Origin: Bacteroidaceae bacterium
GTDB taxonomy: Bacteria > Bacteroidota > Bacteroidia > Bacteroidales > Bacteroidaceae
Length of the DNA stretch: 64,000 bases
Direction of reading: 5' to 3'
NCBI GenBank assembly: GCA_017469525.1
Contig: JAFUGG010000027.1
Span: 1 to 64,000 of the forward strand
Of this stretch, positions 53,842-63,000 are shown piece after piece. Below the pieces are notes generated by a model that ran no database searches, was not told where the DNA came from, and saw only the letters and a program-made list of their open reading frames with translations. The first letter of the stretch is position 1. Each line of letters begins with the position of its first letter. A program made the translations under genes and the position numbers.

Positions 53842-53916
53842 AGAATGTTGATTTAAGTTAATAAAAAATGGTTAATTACTATTATTTTCTTGTCTGTTTT
53901 TACGCATACTGCCTAG

Positions 53917-53948
53917 CAAAGTTAGCGTTTTTTTACATTGACCCAAAA
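53917..53948 (-). promoter_or_regulatory. Promoter of the 2307-aa protein gene
   Basis: On the minus strand TTTTG (complement of 53944-53948) and TAACTTTG (complement of 53917-53924) are 19 bp apart, the classic Bacteroidetes -33/-7 spacing. The upstream text AAAGTTTTG is shared with the promoter of the other giant gene. Confidence 0.8.
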
Positions 53949-54263
53949 CTTTTTAACTCTTTTTTTCTGACGAAACGAATAATTGTCAAAATAGTATCAA
54001 AAAGGGATATAATAGTACATTCCTATATATATATAAATAGGAAGATAAAAAGGGGTTGGGGTTATTGGAGTCCGCTAAAAGTTGTAAATCGATAGAGAAT
54101 GTGTCCGCATTGCCGTTATCTGGAAGTAAAGGCATCTGGTTCCCTGCACGAAGAATTATTGCTTTCCGCTAAAATATCTAAGACATCCCTTGTCCCTTTG
54201 AAAGCGAGGGCCTTCCCTGGTTCAACTCTCATTGAATGGGGGCTTGGAAATGCCTGAGATGCA

Positions 54264-54460
54264 TAAAGTCTGGAAGGCTTTACTATGAGTAACCGAGGGC
54301 AACGCCCTCGGACAAAGTGTGAAGCCCTCCCCTGCTCCTGCCTGGAAGGCAGTACTATGAGGCAGCAGTGGTACTGCCTTCCAGGCAGGAGAAATCAAGT
54401 CGTGCGCTGATTCCGAGGGCGTTGCCCTCGGTTACTCATAGTGAAGCCTTCCAGGCTTAA
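54264..54460. repeat. Nested palindromic element P2
   Basis: A 197-bp copy of the P family: outer arms TAAAGTCTGGAAGGCTTTAC / GTGAAGCCTTCCAGGCTTAA with GAGTAACCGAGGGC-AAC-GCCCTCGG hairpins, inner arms TGCCTGGAAGGCAGTACTA / TGGTACTGCCTTCCAGGCA. Upstream, 53949-54263 has no gene or structure I can assign. Confidence 0.85.
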
Positions 54461-54527
54461 GATACCTAACCTACTTCCCCGGACAGCAATGATTTCATTT
54501 CTCCGGACAGCAATAACAGAATGACTC

Positions 54528-54610
54528 GGCATGCCGCGTCAGCAAAGATGGCATGCCGCGTCAGCAAAGATGGCATGCCGCGTCAGCAAAGATGGCATGC
54601 CGCGTTTGCC
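54528..54610. repeat. 22-bp tandem array C
   Basis: CAAAG at 54543, 54565 and 54587, exactly 22 bp apart; the unit contains GGCATGCCGCGTCAG before CAAAG. GGCATGCC is itself a palindrome. A fourth, degenerate unit follows. Confidence 0.9.
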
Positions 54611-54614
54611 AACG

Positions 54615-54706
54615 CATACTAATACTTTGCCAAAAGAATACTAATACTTTGGCCAAAGAATGCTAATACTTTGGCTAAAGAATACTAATACCTTGGCTGA
54701 GGTATT
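54615..54706. repeat. 22-bp tandem array D
   Basis: CTTTG (CAAAG on the other strand) at 54625, 54647, 54669 and, as CCTTG, at 54691: exactly 22 bp apart. The unit has ACTAATACTTTGGCCAAAGA, with a CTTTGGCCAAAG palindrome. It runs to 12 bp from the coaD stop codon. In reverse orientation it matches arrays B and E (CAAAGTATTAG). Confidence 0.9.
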
Positions 54707-54717
54707 ATAAAAGGGTA

Positions 54718-55194
54718 CTAAGGGAGGAAGGCTGAGACGTCGTGGCCGAAGTGGGAGAGCTCGCGGACAATGGAGCTGCTGAGGCTGGCGAACTGTGGCG
54801 AAGCGGGCAGCAGGACGGTCTCGATGCCTGTGAGCTGACGGTTGACGTCGGCCATCTGCATCTCGTAGTCATAGTCGGCCATAGAGCGGACGCCACGTAC
54901 AATAGCTATGGCACCGCTCTCCTTGGCAAAGTCGGCAGTCAGGCCAGTGTAGCTCACGACCTTGACCCTCGGCTCGTCGGCATAGAGCTTCCGGATAGCC
55001 TCCACCCGTTCACCGACCGGCATCCATCCCTGCTTCTGCTCGTTGTAGCCCACGCCGATGAGGACTTCGTCGAAGAGCCCTAATGCCCGCTTCACGATAT
55101 CCGCGTGGCCAAGGGTAAAGGGGTCAAAAGAACCGGGAAAGAGAACCAGCCCCCTCCCCTGCCCTGGAAGATATTCTTGTTCGTTTTTCTTCAT
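54718..55194 (-). CDS. coaD: Phosphopantetheine adenylyltransferase
   Basis: This 158-aa CoaD makes dephospho-CoA from 4'-phosphopantetheine and ATP. The nucleotidyltransferase motif GSFDPFTLGH (about 21-30) and the C-terminal region ASLSSSIVREL in place of the ISSTxVR motif are visible, with IVRGVRSMADYDYE between them. The length is standard. coaD commonly follows parE in Bacteroidetes; here a transposase-bearing palindromic element separates them. Confidence 0.95.
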   Translation of the reverse strand: MKKNEQEYLPGQGRGLVLFPGSFDPFTLGHADIVKRALGLFDEVLIGVGYNEQKQGWMPVGERVEAIRKLYADEPRVKVVSYTGLTADFAKESGAIAIVRGVRSMADYDYEMQMADVNRQLTGIETVLLPASPQFASLSSSIVRELSHFGHDVSAFLP

Positions 55195-55292
55195 ATCTAT
55201 TTACTTTGTTCGACTCTTTTGGTTATGGTTAGCCATTATGTTCAACCATCGGCACATTAGCATTCGGTCGGTATTGGCTCATTTTAAATAGG

Positions 55293-55954
55293 TTAAGTCT
55301 GAAAGACTTTACTTTGAGTAACCGTGGGCAACGCCCTCGGACAAGTAGCATGTCACTGCCGTCCATCCTGCCTGGAAGGCAGTACCTTGAGCATGACAAT
55401 GTCACTCATCCCGCAAGAACATATCCTGCGCAGGGTTCAGTCCCATTTCCTGCAACCATTCTTCATATTCCTCGCGGAAGCTTTTATGCTTGTGATGCTC
55501 TTTCTGATTTTTTATATACTCTATGACTGTTGGCCTTTCTTTGGCAGAGTATGAAAAGGCTGCATAACCATTTGCCCACCCCTCGAACATAGGAAATTCC
55601 TTGTTGTGTTCTTTCATCCACTTGGACGACTCCTGCTTTACGACCTTTACGAACTCGCTCAGCGCTACCGTAGGATGTACTTCGACGCACATATGGACAT
55701 GGTCCGGCATGGAATTCAGCCGGTAGAGGTGGCAGTTCTTTTGCTTGCAGATGCCGAAGATATAGGCGTACAACTCACGCTCATGCGCTTCGGTTATCGT
55801 AGGCTGCGAGCGTTTGGTACGCCAGACGATGTGGTATGTCAGACTGATATGTGGCATAGAGAAGGTGTATTGTCTTCCAGACAAGCTGAGGATATCGGTG
55901 TCTGTATCCGAGGGCGGTGCCCTCGGTTACTCAAAGTAGAGCCTTCCAGGCTCT
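55293..55954. mobile_element. Palindromic element P3 carrying a RAYT-type transposase
   Basis: The outer arms (TTAAGTCTGAAAGACTTTAC at 55293 and the inverse GTAGAGCCTTCCAGGCTCT ending about 55954) and the GAGTAACCG-GGGC-GCCCTCGG hairpins match those of P1, P2 and P4. The inner arms are also present: CTGCCTGGAAGGCAGTACC on the left (55369-55387) and a decayed GTATTGTCTTCCAGACA on the right (about 55867-55883). The transposase gene occupies the centre, where P1, P2 and P4 have about 30 bp. P3 is therefore the likely source element of the family. Confidence 0.75.
55402..55857 (-). CDS. REP-associated tyrosine transposase (RAYT, Y1_Tnp)
   Basis: This 151-aa protein belongs to the IS200/IS605 TnpA-like Y1 transposases. 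The HUH motif is MPDHVHM (about 50-56), preceded by the N-terminal HIVWRTKRSQ, and the catalytic Tyr is in TVIEYIKNQKEHHK (about 110-123). Such enzymes cut single-stranded DNA at hairpins. It is embedded in a palindromic element whose relatives are gene-less, the arrangement of RAYT/REP systems. I choose Met at 55857 (MPHISLTYHIVW); an in-frame ATG nine codons upstream (55884) lies in the palindrome arm. The ORF is intact, so activity is possible. Confidence 0.85.
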   Translation of the reverse strand: MPHISLTYHIVWRTKRSQPTITEAHERELYAYIFGICKQKNCHLYRLNSMPDHVHMCVEVHPTVALSEFVKVVKQESSKWMKEHNKEFPMFEGWANGYAAFSYSAKERPTVIEYIKNQKEHHKHKSFREEYEEWLQEMGLNPAQDMFLRDE

Positions 55955-56085
55955 GGGGTATCATGTCTTTGCAGAGGTCGTAGCGGCTTCCAGGCTCTGG
56001 GGTATCATGTCTTTGCAGAGGTCGCAGCGGCTTCCAGGCTCTGGGACATCATGTCTTTGCAGAGGTCGCAGCGGCTTCCAGGCAA
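55948..56085. repeat. 44-bp tandem repeat next to P3
   Basis: Three units of 44 bp (twice 22), with CTTTG at 55967, 56011 and 56055. Each has the P-element end sequence GGCTTCCAGGCTCTGGG and then ATCATGTCTTTGCAGAGGTC. It reaches to 5 bp from the parE stop codon. Confidence 0.88.
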
Positions 56086-56089
56086 GCTT

Positions 56090-58075
56090 TTATGCTTCCT
56101 CCTCTTCCTCCGCCAAGTCCTCCTCGATGACAAGATTATCGATGATGAAGTTCTGGCGCTCCATTGTGTTGTCGCCCATATAGAAGTTCAGGAGTTCGGC
56201 CACCTGATCGGACTTGTGGAGCATCACTTGGTCGAGGCGCATGTCGGGGCCGATGAAGTTGTGGAACTCCTCGGGGCTTATCTCGCCGAGGCCTTTGAAG
56301 CGGGTTATCTCAGGCTCCGGCCCGAGGTCGTCGATAGCTTGTTGTCGCTCCTCGTCCGAGTAGCAATACTGCGTCACGAAGTCCTTCGAGAGGCTGAGAT
56401 GGCGTGGGCGTTTGCCGTCGCTGCCGGACAGGTTGTCCTCTGCATTGTCGCGGGCGGCAAGTTCTGCCTCGATGGCGCTGAGCTTGGCCTTGCCTATCTT
56501 TGTCTTCCTGCCACGGACGCGGAACAAAGGTGTCTGCAGGATGAAGACGTGCCCCTTCTTTATGAGCTCGGGGAAGAACTTGAGGAAGAAGGTGAGCATG
56601 AGCAGGCGGATGTGCATGCCGTCGTCGTCGGCATCGGTTGCTACGATGACCTTGTTGTAGCGCAGGCCGTCGAGGCCGTCCTCGATATTGAGTGCGGCTT
56701 GCAGGAGATTGAACTCCTCGTTCTCGTAGACCACTTTCTTCGTGAGCTTGTAGCAGTTCAGGGGCTTGCCTCTAAGGCTGAAGACGGCCTGGGTATTTAC
56801 GTCGCGGCTCTTCGTGATGCTGCCGCTGGCGGAGTCTCCCTCGGTGATGAAGATGCTGCTCTCTTCTTGGAGTTCGCCCTTGGTGTCGGTCAGATGGATT
56901 CGGCAGTCGCGGAGCTTGCGGTTGTGCAGGCTTGCTTTCTTCGACATCTCGCGTGCCTTCTTGGCCACACCAGCCATCTCCTTGCGCAGCTTCTCGCTTT
57001 CGGCTACCTTCTGGAGGATGATGTCGGCCACCTCTGTATTCTTGTGCAGATAGTTGTCCACCTGCTCTTTGACGAAGTCGCCTATGAATTTGTCGATGGA
57101 CATGCCGCCGTTCGGTTCCGTCGTCGTCGAGCCGAGTTTGACCTTTGTCTGGCTCTCGAACATCGGCTCCTGGATGTTGATGCTGATGGCTGCCACCATG
57201 CCATTGCGGATGTCGGTGTACTCGTAGTTCTTTCCGCTGTAGTCCTTGATGACTTCCGCTATATACTTCTTGAAAGCGGCCTGGTGTGTGCCGCCCAAGG
57301 TAGTGTTCTGGCCGTTGACGAACGAGTAGTATTCTTCGCCGTTTTGCTTGGTATGTGTGAACGCTATCTCGATGTCCTCGCCGCGAAGATGTACGATGGG
57401 ATAGAGCGGCTCATAGTCCATGCGGTCCGAGAGAAGGTCGGAGAGTCCGTCGCGCGACAGGATGCGGCGGCCGTTGAACATGATGGTGAGGCCCGTGTTG
57501 AGGTAGGTGTAGTTGCGGAGCATGAGTTCGACGAACTCGCTTCGGAAGGCATAGTGCTTGAAGAGAGAAGCGTCCGGCTCGAAGAAGATTGCTGTGCCGT
57601 TCTCGTCCTGAGTCTCTTCGGTGACGTCGCTTTCGAGGTTTCCTTTGCTGAACACTGCCTTGCGTGTCTGTCCGTCGCGGTAGCTTTGCACCTCGAAACG
57701 CCCGGACAGGGCATTGACTGCCTTAAGGCCCACGCCGTTCAAGCCTACGCTTTTTTGGAATGCTTTACTGTCGTACTTGCCACCCGTATTAAGCATCGAC
57801 ACGGCTTCGACTATTTTGCCGAGTGGGATGCCACGTCCGTAGTCGCGGACCGAGACGCGGAGATTGTCGTCGATGTCTACTTCGATGCGTTTTCCGGCAC
57901 CCATCTTGAACTCGTCGATGCTGTTGTCGATGACTTCCTTGAGCAGTACGTAGATGCCGTCCTCTGCCTGCGAGCCGTCGCCCAGGCGCCCGATGTACAT
58001 GCCGGGACGCGTTCGGATGTGCTCCATATCGGAGAGGTGTCGTATGTTACCTTCGTCGTATTGTGCTGAGATCAT
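56090..58075 (-). CDS. parE: DNA topoisomerase IV subunit B
   Basis: This 661-aa type II topoisomerase B subunit has the GHKL ATPase domain ([28 protein letters not shown]), the transducer, and the Toprim region with EGDSASGS and [10 protein letters not shown]. It would decatenate and relax DNA with ParA/C-type subunits. Bacteroidetes have two GyrB-like paralogues; the short length (no GyrB insert) and the coaD neighbourhood favour ParE. The 45-bp gap to the upstream GNAT-like gene suggests cotranscription. Confidence 0.93.
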   Translation of the reverse strand: MISAQYDEGNIRHLSDMEHIRTRPGMYIGRLGDGSQAEDGIYVLLKEVIDNSIDEFKMGAGKRIEVDIDDNLRVSVRDYGRGIPLGKIVEAVSMLNTGGKYDSKAFQKSVGLNGVGLKAVNALSGRFEVQSYRDGQTRKAVFSKGNLESDVTEETQDENGTAIFFEPDASLFKHYAFRSEFVELMLRNYTYLNTGLTIMFNGRRILSRDGLSDLLSDRMDYEPLYPIVHLRGEDIEIAFTHTKQNGEEYYSFVNGQNTTLGGTHQAAFKKYIAEVIKDYSGKNYEYTDIRNGMVAAISINIQEPMFESQTKVKLGSTTTEPNGGMSIDKFIGDFVKEQVDNYLHKNTEVADIILQKVAESEKLRKEMAGVAKKAREMSKKASLHNRKLRDCRIHLTDTKGELQEESSIFITEGDSASGSITKSRDVNTQAVFSLRGKPLNCYKLTKKVVYENEEFNLLQAALNIEDGLDGLRYNKVIVATDADDDGMHIRLLMLTFFLKFFPELIKKGHVFILQTPLFRVRGRKTKIGKAKLSAIEAELAARDNAEDNLSGSDGKRPRHLSLSKDFVTQYCYSDEERQQAIDDLGPEPEITRFKGLGEISPEEFHNFIGPDMRLDQVMLHKSDQVAELLNFYMGDNTMERQNFIIDNLVIEEDLAEEEEEA

Positions 58076-58120
58076 AGTTGCTTTTATTATCTTGGAATGC
58101 CCAGGAAGACCTGGGAAAGC

Positions 58121-59275
58121 TTAGGAGAGTTCCTTGCAGAAGACTGCGCGGCGCTTGTGAATGGTGCAGTCGAGGTTCTTCCACTGCATTTGCCCTGCGA
58201 GGTTATCCTCGAGCTGAGGATGTGTCTCCGCCCACTCGAAGCCATGGTTTATGCCGAACGGTATCATGTCGGCGAAGAAGAGTGCGTTTGCTCCCTTTTC
58301 CTGATACTCGGGCAGCACGCCGATGAGGAGCATGTCGAGTATCTGGTGGTTGCGTCTGAGCCATAGTTCTCGGGCGATGTACCACCATCCGAAGGGGAAG
58401 ATTTTTGCCTTTGCCTTCTGTACGGCACGGCTGAGGCTGGGCATGCAGACGCCTACGCCGATGATTTCTCCCTCGGGGTTCTCCACGACGGATATATAGC
58501 GGCGGTCGAGCATCTGCAGGAAGCGTTTGGCATACCACTTCATCTGCAGGTCGTCGAGCTGGCTGTATCCGTAGAGGTCCACATAGGCTTTGTTGATGAC
58601 GCCGAGCAGGATTTCCACGTAACCGCCTTTGCGTATCTCGTTCTTGCTGCGGAAGTGGCGCAGGCGAAAGCCGTAGCGTTGCTTGGCCGCCTGTGCTATG
58701 CGGAAGTACTTGGCGTTGTTTGCCTCGTGTCCATTCTTGGGCAAGAAGACTTTCCTCTCCACCCATCCGGTCTCTTTCTCGTATCCGAGCCGTGCGAGAT
58801 GCTGCGGGTAGTAGGGATAGTTGTAGATGGTGCAGAGCGTGGATAGCTGGTCGAAGCCTTCGGTAAGCATGCCTTCGGGGTCGAGGTCGGTGAAGCCCAG
58901 GGGGCCCACAATCTGTGTCATTCCCCTTTCCTTGCCCCACTTTTCCACGGTCTCGAGCAGTGCCTGGCTCACTTCGGGGTCGTCGATGAAGTCAATCCAG
59001 CCGAAGCGTACCTCCTGCCTGCCCCATCGCTCGTTGGCACGAGGATTGATGATGGCTGCCACGCGGCCTACGATGCGACCCTCCCTGCGCGCCAGGAAGA
59101 ATGCGGCCTGGCAGAAGCGGAAGGCGGGGTTGCTCGCGGCGTCGAGCGTCTCGAGCGTGTCCTCGAGCAGGTCTGGCACAGCATACGGGCAGTCCTTGTA
59201 CAGCTCGTAGTTGAAGCGAACGAAGGTCCGCATCTCCTTTTTCGTACTTACCTGACTGACTGTTACTGGTGCCAT
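58121..59275 (-). CDS. GNAT-fold N-acetyltransferase-like protein (YghO-type)
   Basis: This 384-aa protein has an N-terminal GNAT-like part (AAFFLARREGRIVGRVAAIINP, here as a landmark at about 57-78; WGKERGMTQIVGPLGFTDLDPEGML) and a second half with VENPEGEIIGVGVCMPSLSRA and LIGVLPEYQEKGANALFF, the acetyl-CoA pyrophosphate-loop pattern. It resembles the YghO family of unknown substrate. TATATTTG on the minus strand at 59313-59320 is its -7 box. It may be cotranscribed with parE. Confidence 0.72.
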   Translation of the reverse strand: MAPVTVSQVSTKKEMRTFVRFNYELYKDCPYAVPDLLEDTLETLDAASNPAFRFCQAAFFLARREGRIVGRVAAIINPRANERWGRQEVRFGWIDFIDDPEVSQALLETVEKWGKERGMTQIVGPLGFTDLDPEGMLTEGFDQLSTLCTIYNYPYYPQHLARLGYEKETGWVERKVFLPKNGHEANNAKYFRIAQAAKQRYGFRLRHFRSKNEIRKGGYVEILLGVINKAYVDLYGYSQLDDLQMKWYAKRFLQMLDRRYISVVENPEGEIIGVGVCMPSLSRAVQKAKAKIFPFGWWYIARELWLRRNHQILDMLLIGVLPEYQEKGANALFFADMIPFGINHGFEWAETHPQLEDNLAGQMQWKNLDCTIHKRRAVFCKELS

Positions 59276-59312
59276 TGACTTCTCTGTTTCCTTTTACGGC
59301 ATAATTATCGTG

Positions 59313-59320
59313 CAAATATA
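59313..59320 (-). promoter_or_regulatory. Promoter -7 box of the GNAT-like gene
   Basis: The minus strand reads TATATTTG, matching TAnnTTTG, 37 nt before the start at 59275. Confidence 0.65.
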
Positions 59321-59516
59321 CTATTTTCTGCTGACTTTTTATGCATTTCCAAAGCAAAATACCACAAAAAACAACATTATTTAAGAAATCATGTGGAATA
59401 AAGGCTTCATTTTGTGTCCGAGGAAAATCATTTCATTATCACCTGCCCCCTCGATTACGTTGGCATTTTTTTTGAATAGCTCTTATCTGGGGGTTGGAAG
59501 ACGGCCCAGTGGCAGG

Positions 59517-59714
59517 AAAGCCTGGAAGGCTTCACCTTGAGTAACCGGGGGCGAGGCCCTCGGAAAGGGAGGATGAGCTTCTCCTCGCTGCCTGGAGGGC
59601 AGTACCATGAGAGGTCGAGGGTACTGCCTTCCAGGCAATGGCGGGAAGGTGGTCCCTATGTCCAGTCCGAGGGCTTCGCCCCCGGTTTCTCAAAGTAAAG
59701 CCTTACAGGCTTAA
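59517..59714. repeat. Nested palindromic element P4
   Basis: About 198 bp with outer arms AAAGCCTGGAAGGCTTCACC / GTAAAGCCTTACAGGCTTAA, GAGTAACCGGGGGC/GCCCTCGG hairpins, and inner arms TGCCTGGAGGGCAGTACC / GGTACTGCCTTCCAGGCA. No gene inside. 59321-59516 shows no feature. Confidence 0.85.
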
Positions 59715-59811
59715 GATGCTTTCCTTACTATTCTCAGCATAAAGCAGTCGGTCCCGATTTTAGCAGACAGCAATAAAGGCTTTGAAAATCTCTATGTCTA
59801 TGACGAAAAAT

Positions 59812-59845
59812 GCCCTATAGGGGAGTTGGTGTTCCCCTATAGGGC
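59812..59845 (-). terminator. Terminator of the GH2 gene
   Basis: GCCCTATAGGGG and CCCCTATAGGGC form a perfect 12-bp stem with a 10-nt loop. On the minus strand, ATTTTTCG follows. It lies about 210 bp behind the GH2 stop, beyond array E. Confidence 0.8.
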
Positions 59846-59867
59846 GTTGGATAACGCATTAGCATGC

Positions 59868-60030
59868 ATGGAGCAAAGTATTAGTAATTCTTTGGGCAAA
59901 GTATTAGTATTCCTTGGACAAAGAGGTAGTGCTTGTTGGGCAAAGAGGTAGTGCTTTTTGGGCAAAGAGGTAGTGCTTGTTGGGCAAAGAGGTATACCTT
60001 TTTGGACAAAGAGGTAGTGCTCTTGGGATG
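59868..60030. repeat. 22-bp tandem array E
   Basis: CAAAG at 59874, 59897, 59919, 59941, 59963, 59985 and 60007: six intervals, five of exactly 22 bp and one of 23. Units change along the array from GTATTAG(T/C)ATTC types to GAGGTAGTGCTTGTTGGG types. It starts about 25 bp behind the GH2 stop codon and would be in its 3' UTR. Confidence 0.9.
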
Positions 60031-60055
60031 CTCCTCTACAGGATGCCCGCAGACG

Positions 60056-63000
60056 CTACTCGGCGAGCACGTTGAACTCGGCTCCTGAAGCGAAGTCCGC
60101 ACCGTTCTGGCTCGACTGGGCCGTGAAGCGGAGATAGCGGGCGCGCTGTGGCTTGTCGAACAAGACTTTCTTCTCCTTGGCCGAACCGTCGAAGCTGCCT
60201 TCGCTGACAGGCTCTGCCCATGTCTTGCCGTCACTGCTGAGCTGCACCTTGTACGCCTTGATGTTGCCGTTGGGCGAGCCGTCTTGACGGGGCAGATAGG
60301 TGAAGCCCTTGATGAGTTTCTCCTCGCCGCAGTCGAAGTCGACCCAGTGGGGGTACTTCGGCACAGTGATGCTGTACATCGTGTGCCAAATGGTGCTCGG
60401 GTCGCCGTCCACGAGGTTCTTGCCATACTCGCCGCCCGGGCCTTCCTCACTGCTTACATAGACCACCTCGACGGGCACTTTCTCTATCTTCTCGAACGTG
60501 GCGGATGTCTTTATCGCAGCACTTTTCTCGTACCAGGCCACTACCGTTCCGCCCTGCTTGAAGTCAAAGGGCTCCGTGTACTTCTGCGGCTTGCCACCGG
60601 CGATGCGGTAGAGTACGGAGGGCGTCTCGCCGCTGTCGTACGTATCGCCCACAATGGTGACCTTGCCGGCCTTGTCGCGAAGGATGGCCACGGGACAGAG
60701 ATGGCTGCGGCGGACAGCACTGGTGCCGGACAGCTCGTCGCCCTCTCCGACGGGAGCTATCAGCAGCTTCATCTGGTGCAACGCCCCGAGGACTCGGTCC
60801 TTCTTCAGCGGTCCGCCCTGTCCGCAACTGTTGCCGCCCATGCCGTTCACCTTACAATCCAGGTGGAGATAGGTGCCGTCGCTCGCGGGCAATTCGTGGG
60901 GATGCTGGGCCTTCGTCAGCTGGAGCGCACTCCAAGGCAGTGCCGAAGTGCTCATCGTGCCCAGCTCGCTGACGAACAGCAGGCCGTCGCCTTGGCCGTC
61001 CCTCAACGCACACCAGCGCACATCCTCGCGGTTCCCCATGCTCTGAGGCTTGGGGAAAGAGACAAACTGCTCCTGTACGGTGCTCTCATAAATACCGACG
61101 AAGAAGCCCGACTTGCGGTCGTTGTAGTTGTTCAAGGGGCCTCGGCCGTAGTAAGTATAGCGGTCGAACTGGCTGGGGAGCTTCATCTCGTAGCCCAGAC
61201 GGGGCAATGGCAGGTCGGGGTCACTCGTGATGATGCTGCTTGCCAGCACAACCTTTCCGTCGGGATAGACGCGATAGACGACCTTTGAAGTAAAGGAAAC
61301 CGTCTCGCCCTGGCCCGTTGCCTCGGCCACACTTTCATAGGGCTGGCCGGCCTTCCCTGGGCGATGCTTGGCGCCGCCCCTGCCTGCAGCCTGGCTCTCG
61401 ACGGTGTAGGAGACAAGGACCACACCGTCGGGCGACTTGGAGACGACGGGGTTGCCCACCGCTCTGTGCTGGAGGGCGTAGAGACCCTGCTGGAACCATT
61501 GGTCGCGGGCCCAGTTGTCGTTATCCACAGGAGCACGGAACGCCGACAGCTGCAGCGGCGAGTTCTCGAAGAAGACCTTGCCTCCCTGCTGCATCCCACA
61601 CAGGCTTCCCGTCCGATTGTCAAAGGTGATGATGTGGTCCTTACCCTTTACGACAACCTTTCCGCCCTCGTTTTTCACCTGCTGCGTGCCGCGGGGGAAG
61701 CTTACGTTCCAGTTTTGGCTCGACGTGTCAAGCAGGAACAACTGCTCGGCCATCTGCACGTAGCCCTTCTCGGCCCACGGCATATCGTGCTTCAAACGGA
61801 ACTCCACGTTGAGGAAATACTCGCCGCCTCGGCTCATGTCCACAGGGCAGTAGCAACGCATCTGCTTCCGGGGCCGGATATCCTCACTCAAGGAGATGGG
61901 CAACTCCGCTTGTTTCTCACCATCTACGACAAGATAAGCCACCACGTCATACTCCCTGGACGAGATGGGCTCGAAGTAGTTTTTGTTGAAGACAGTAAAG
62001 TCCGCCACCTTCTTCCCATGCACTTCCCGGACCTCGTCCAGTGTCACGCCGACATTCTGATACACCTTCTTCACCTCATAATACTGAGGTTTCGGGCTGA
62101 GGTCGGGTAGCATGATGCCGTTCATACAGAACATCCCGTCGTTAGGCCAATCGCCGTGGTCGCCGCCGTAGCCGAAGTATTTGGTTCCATCGTCTGCCTT
62201 GTACGTGTCAATCGCCTGGTCAACCCAGTCCCAGATGGCTGCTCCGCAGAAGAAATTGGTGCTCTCTATCGCCTCCCAATAGTCTATGAGATTGCCCAGG
62301 GAATTGCCCATCGAGTGGGCATACTCCGAGATGTGATAGGGATACTTGATGCCTTTGCCGGTTCCCTTGACAGCAAAGCGCACCCAATCCACCGAGGGAT
62401 ATTGGTTCGAGCCCATGTCCACGATGTCGTTGTTACGCTCGTACTGCACCGGACGACTCTGGTCGAAAGCCTTGATGGCCTCGTATGCTGCCTTGAAGTT
62501 ATCGCCCGGGCCGGCCTCGTTTCCAAGGCTCCAGATGACGATGCTGGGATGGTTGACGTGTGCCTTGACTGCCTCCATGTTGCGGGCAACATGGGCGGCT
62601 CGCCATTCCTGGGGGTGAGAAAGACTCGCCTCGCCATAGTAGTATTCGTGGCTCTCTATGTTGGCTTCGTCCTCGAGGTACAGGCCGTACTTGTCCGCAA
62701 GGTAGTAGAAGTACGGATCATTGCTGTAGTGCGAGAGGCGGACGTGGTTTATGTTGCCCCGTTTCATCAGCTTCACCTCCTCGAGCATCTGGCTGCGAGT
62801 GATGGCGTGGCCTGTTGTGGGATTCGTCTCATGACGGTTCACGCCCTTCAGCTTTACAGGTTTTCCGTTGACGTAGAAGTATCTGCCGGCCAACCCGAAC
62901 TCGTCCTCCGCTGCTTTCGTCTCGCGGATTTCGACGGTTCGGATGCCGAAGTAGGTCGAAGTGCAATCCAGGAGGCGGCCTTTCTTATCTTTGAGTTCGG

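Noticed and set aside
53868..54095. 75-codon plus-strand ORF
   Set aside because: It overlaps the promoter of the 2307-aa protein gene on the other strand, is AT-driven and has no family.
54528..54706. CRISPR array
   Set aside because: Arrays C and D repeat every 22 bp without unique spacers, and no cas gene is in the window; they are plain tandem repeats.
56051..58069. 672-codon plus-strand ORF
   Set aside because: Antisense to parE, whose domains are unmistakable.
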